From: Ruminococcus sp. 210702-SL.1.03 | Lineage (GTDB): Bacteria; Bacillota; Clostridia; Oscillospirales; Ruminococcaceae | Direction: 5' to 3' | Length of the DNA: 64,000 bases | Assembly (NCBI RefSeq): GCF_020559915.1 | Contig: NZ_JAJCLZ010000008.1 | Location: 1-64,000, forward strand | Part shown: one piece after another, positions 63,861 to 64,000 of the stretch | Position numbering within the stretch: position 1 is the first letter of the stretch | Layout: each line of letters opens with the position of its first letter | Made by a program: the position numbers and the translations under genes | The notes under the pieces: generated by a model | Told to the model about the DNA's origin: nothing | The model's database searches: none | Seen by the model: the letters and a program-made list of their open reading frames with translations, nothing else

Positions 63861-64000
63861 TTAAGCCTTTGCGGTTTCCTGCGCGTCTTCGCCGGTGTAC
63901 TGCTTTTTCCAGTCCTCTAAGCGCTGCTTTTCGCCGGCAGCATCGGCAGCGCCGAAGCCGAGGTGGCTCTGGAACTCGCCCTTTGAGGTGACCGAGAGGG
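63861..64000 (-). CDS. partial gene, 3' end only
   Basis: Minus-strand frame entering from the right edge and ending at TAA 63861-63863; about 45 residues visible, soluble, with a charged end (KQRLEDWKKQYTGEDAQ). Its stop is placed correctly before a terminator. Too little is present to name it. Confidence 0.55.
   Translation of the reverse strand, partial: LSVTSKGEFQSHLGFGAADAAGEKQRLEDWKKQYTGEDAQETAKA

Overview
The window reads as a chromosomal segment of a gut or rumen Clostridia, most like Ruminococcus (Oscillospiraceae). Supporting signs are two GH5 cellulase-type enzymes (subfamily 4-like), one with an Ig-like/Fn3 tail and one a lipoprotein; a clostridial FASII cluster using FabK; an L-arabinose operon; NADP-type GdhA; and Firmicutes housekeeping genes (PdxST, ComEB, LCP, RmuC). 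The genes are GC-rich with many ATA isoleucine codons. Nearly every promoter I could recognise has a sigma-A type -35/-10 pair with exactly 17 bp spacing. I see no phage genes, transposase genes or CRISPR array.

Layout. 1-215: 3' end of a 5S rRNA and tRNA-Asn, the tail of an rRNA operon. 255-8614: MFS permease, gdhA, a mazF toxin without antitoxin, an LCP cell-wall protein, pyrG and a degenerate ADP-ribosylglycohydrolase homologue. 8687-15500: secreted GH5 glucanase, ZIP metal transporter, DUF378 protein, beta-lactamase-family hydrolase, an unknown protein and tRNA-Leu. 15302-19516: a TAXI solute-binding lipoprotein, GltS and a small acidic protein in one operon, then pdxST. 19651-23011: an AT-rich patch with an XRE regulator and small membrane proteins carrying duplicated promoters, followed by a phosphatase and a membrane protein. 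23373-29344: a large GH2, a lipoprotein GH5 and hisC. 29488-35968: an ECF sigma factor fused to a membrane anchor and an extracytoplasmic domain, a radical SAM/CNNM operon, GtrA and a cation/proton antiporter. 36021-41615: AraC regulator, araA-araB-araD and hpt. 41882-50153: a frameshifted LytTR gene with a LiaF-like protein, a secreted beta-helix protein, and a two-component system whose kinase and regulator genes are separated by a polymorphic-toxin remnant. 50557-53476: HD protein, tRNA-Arg, RmuC and ComEB. 53512-63269: fabD facing a ten-gene fatty-acid operon (fabH-fabK-fabG-fabF-accB-fabZ-accC-accD-accA-acpP). The end holds a YolD-like gene and the 3' end of one more gene.

Most notable features. 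(1) An orphan polymorphic-toxin cassette (48265-49470): a HINT C-terminal block plus toxin tip with no start codon, an intact putative immunity gene, then a HINT N-terminal block, all AT-rich and lodged between a histidine kinase and its likely response regulator. (2) A family of four TA-flanked palindromic elements (3099, 23130, 36981, 41615) whose stem positions covary between copies. Two copies begin exactly at the predicted transcription start of a promoter in the same orientation, one of them forming the leader of araABD. (3) A one-piece membrane-tethered sigma factor. (4) A TAXI binding protein paired with GltS instead of a TRAP permease.

How the genes work together: the two GH5 glucanases, the GH2, the beta-helix protein and the ara operon fit plant cell-wall breakdown and pentose use. 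gdhA, TAXI-GltS and pdxST concern amino-acid nitrogen and PLP. The fab/acc block is a complete type II fatty-acid module, with the malonyl transferase gene divergent from the rest.
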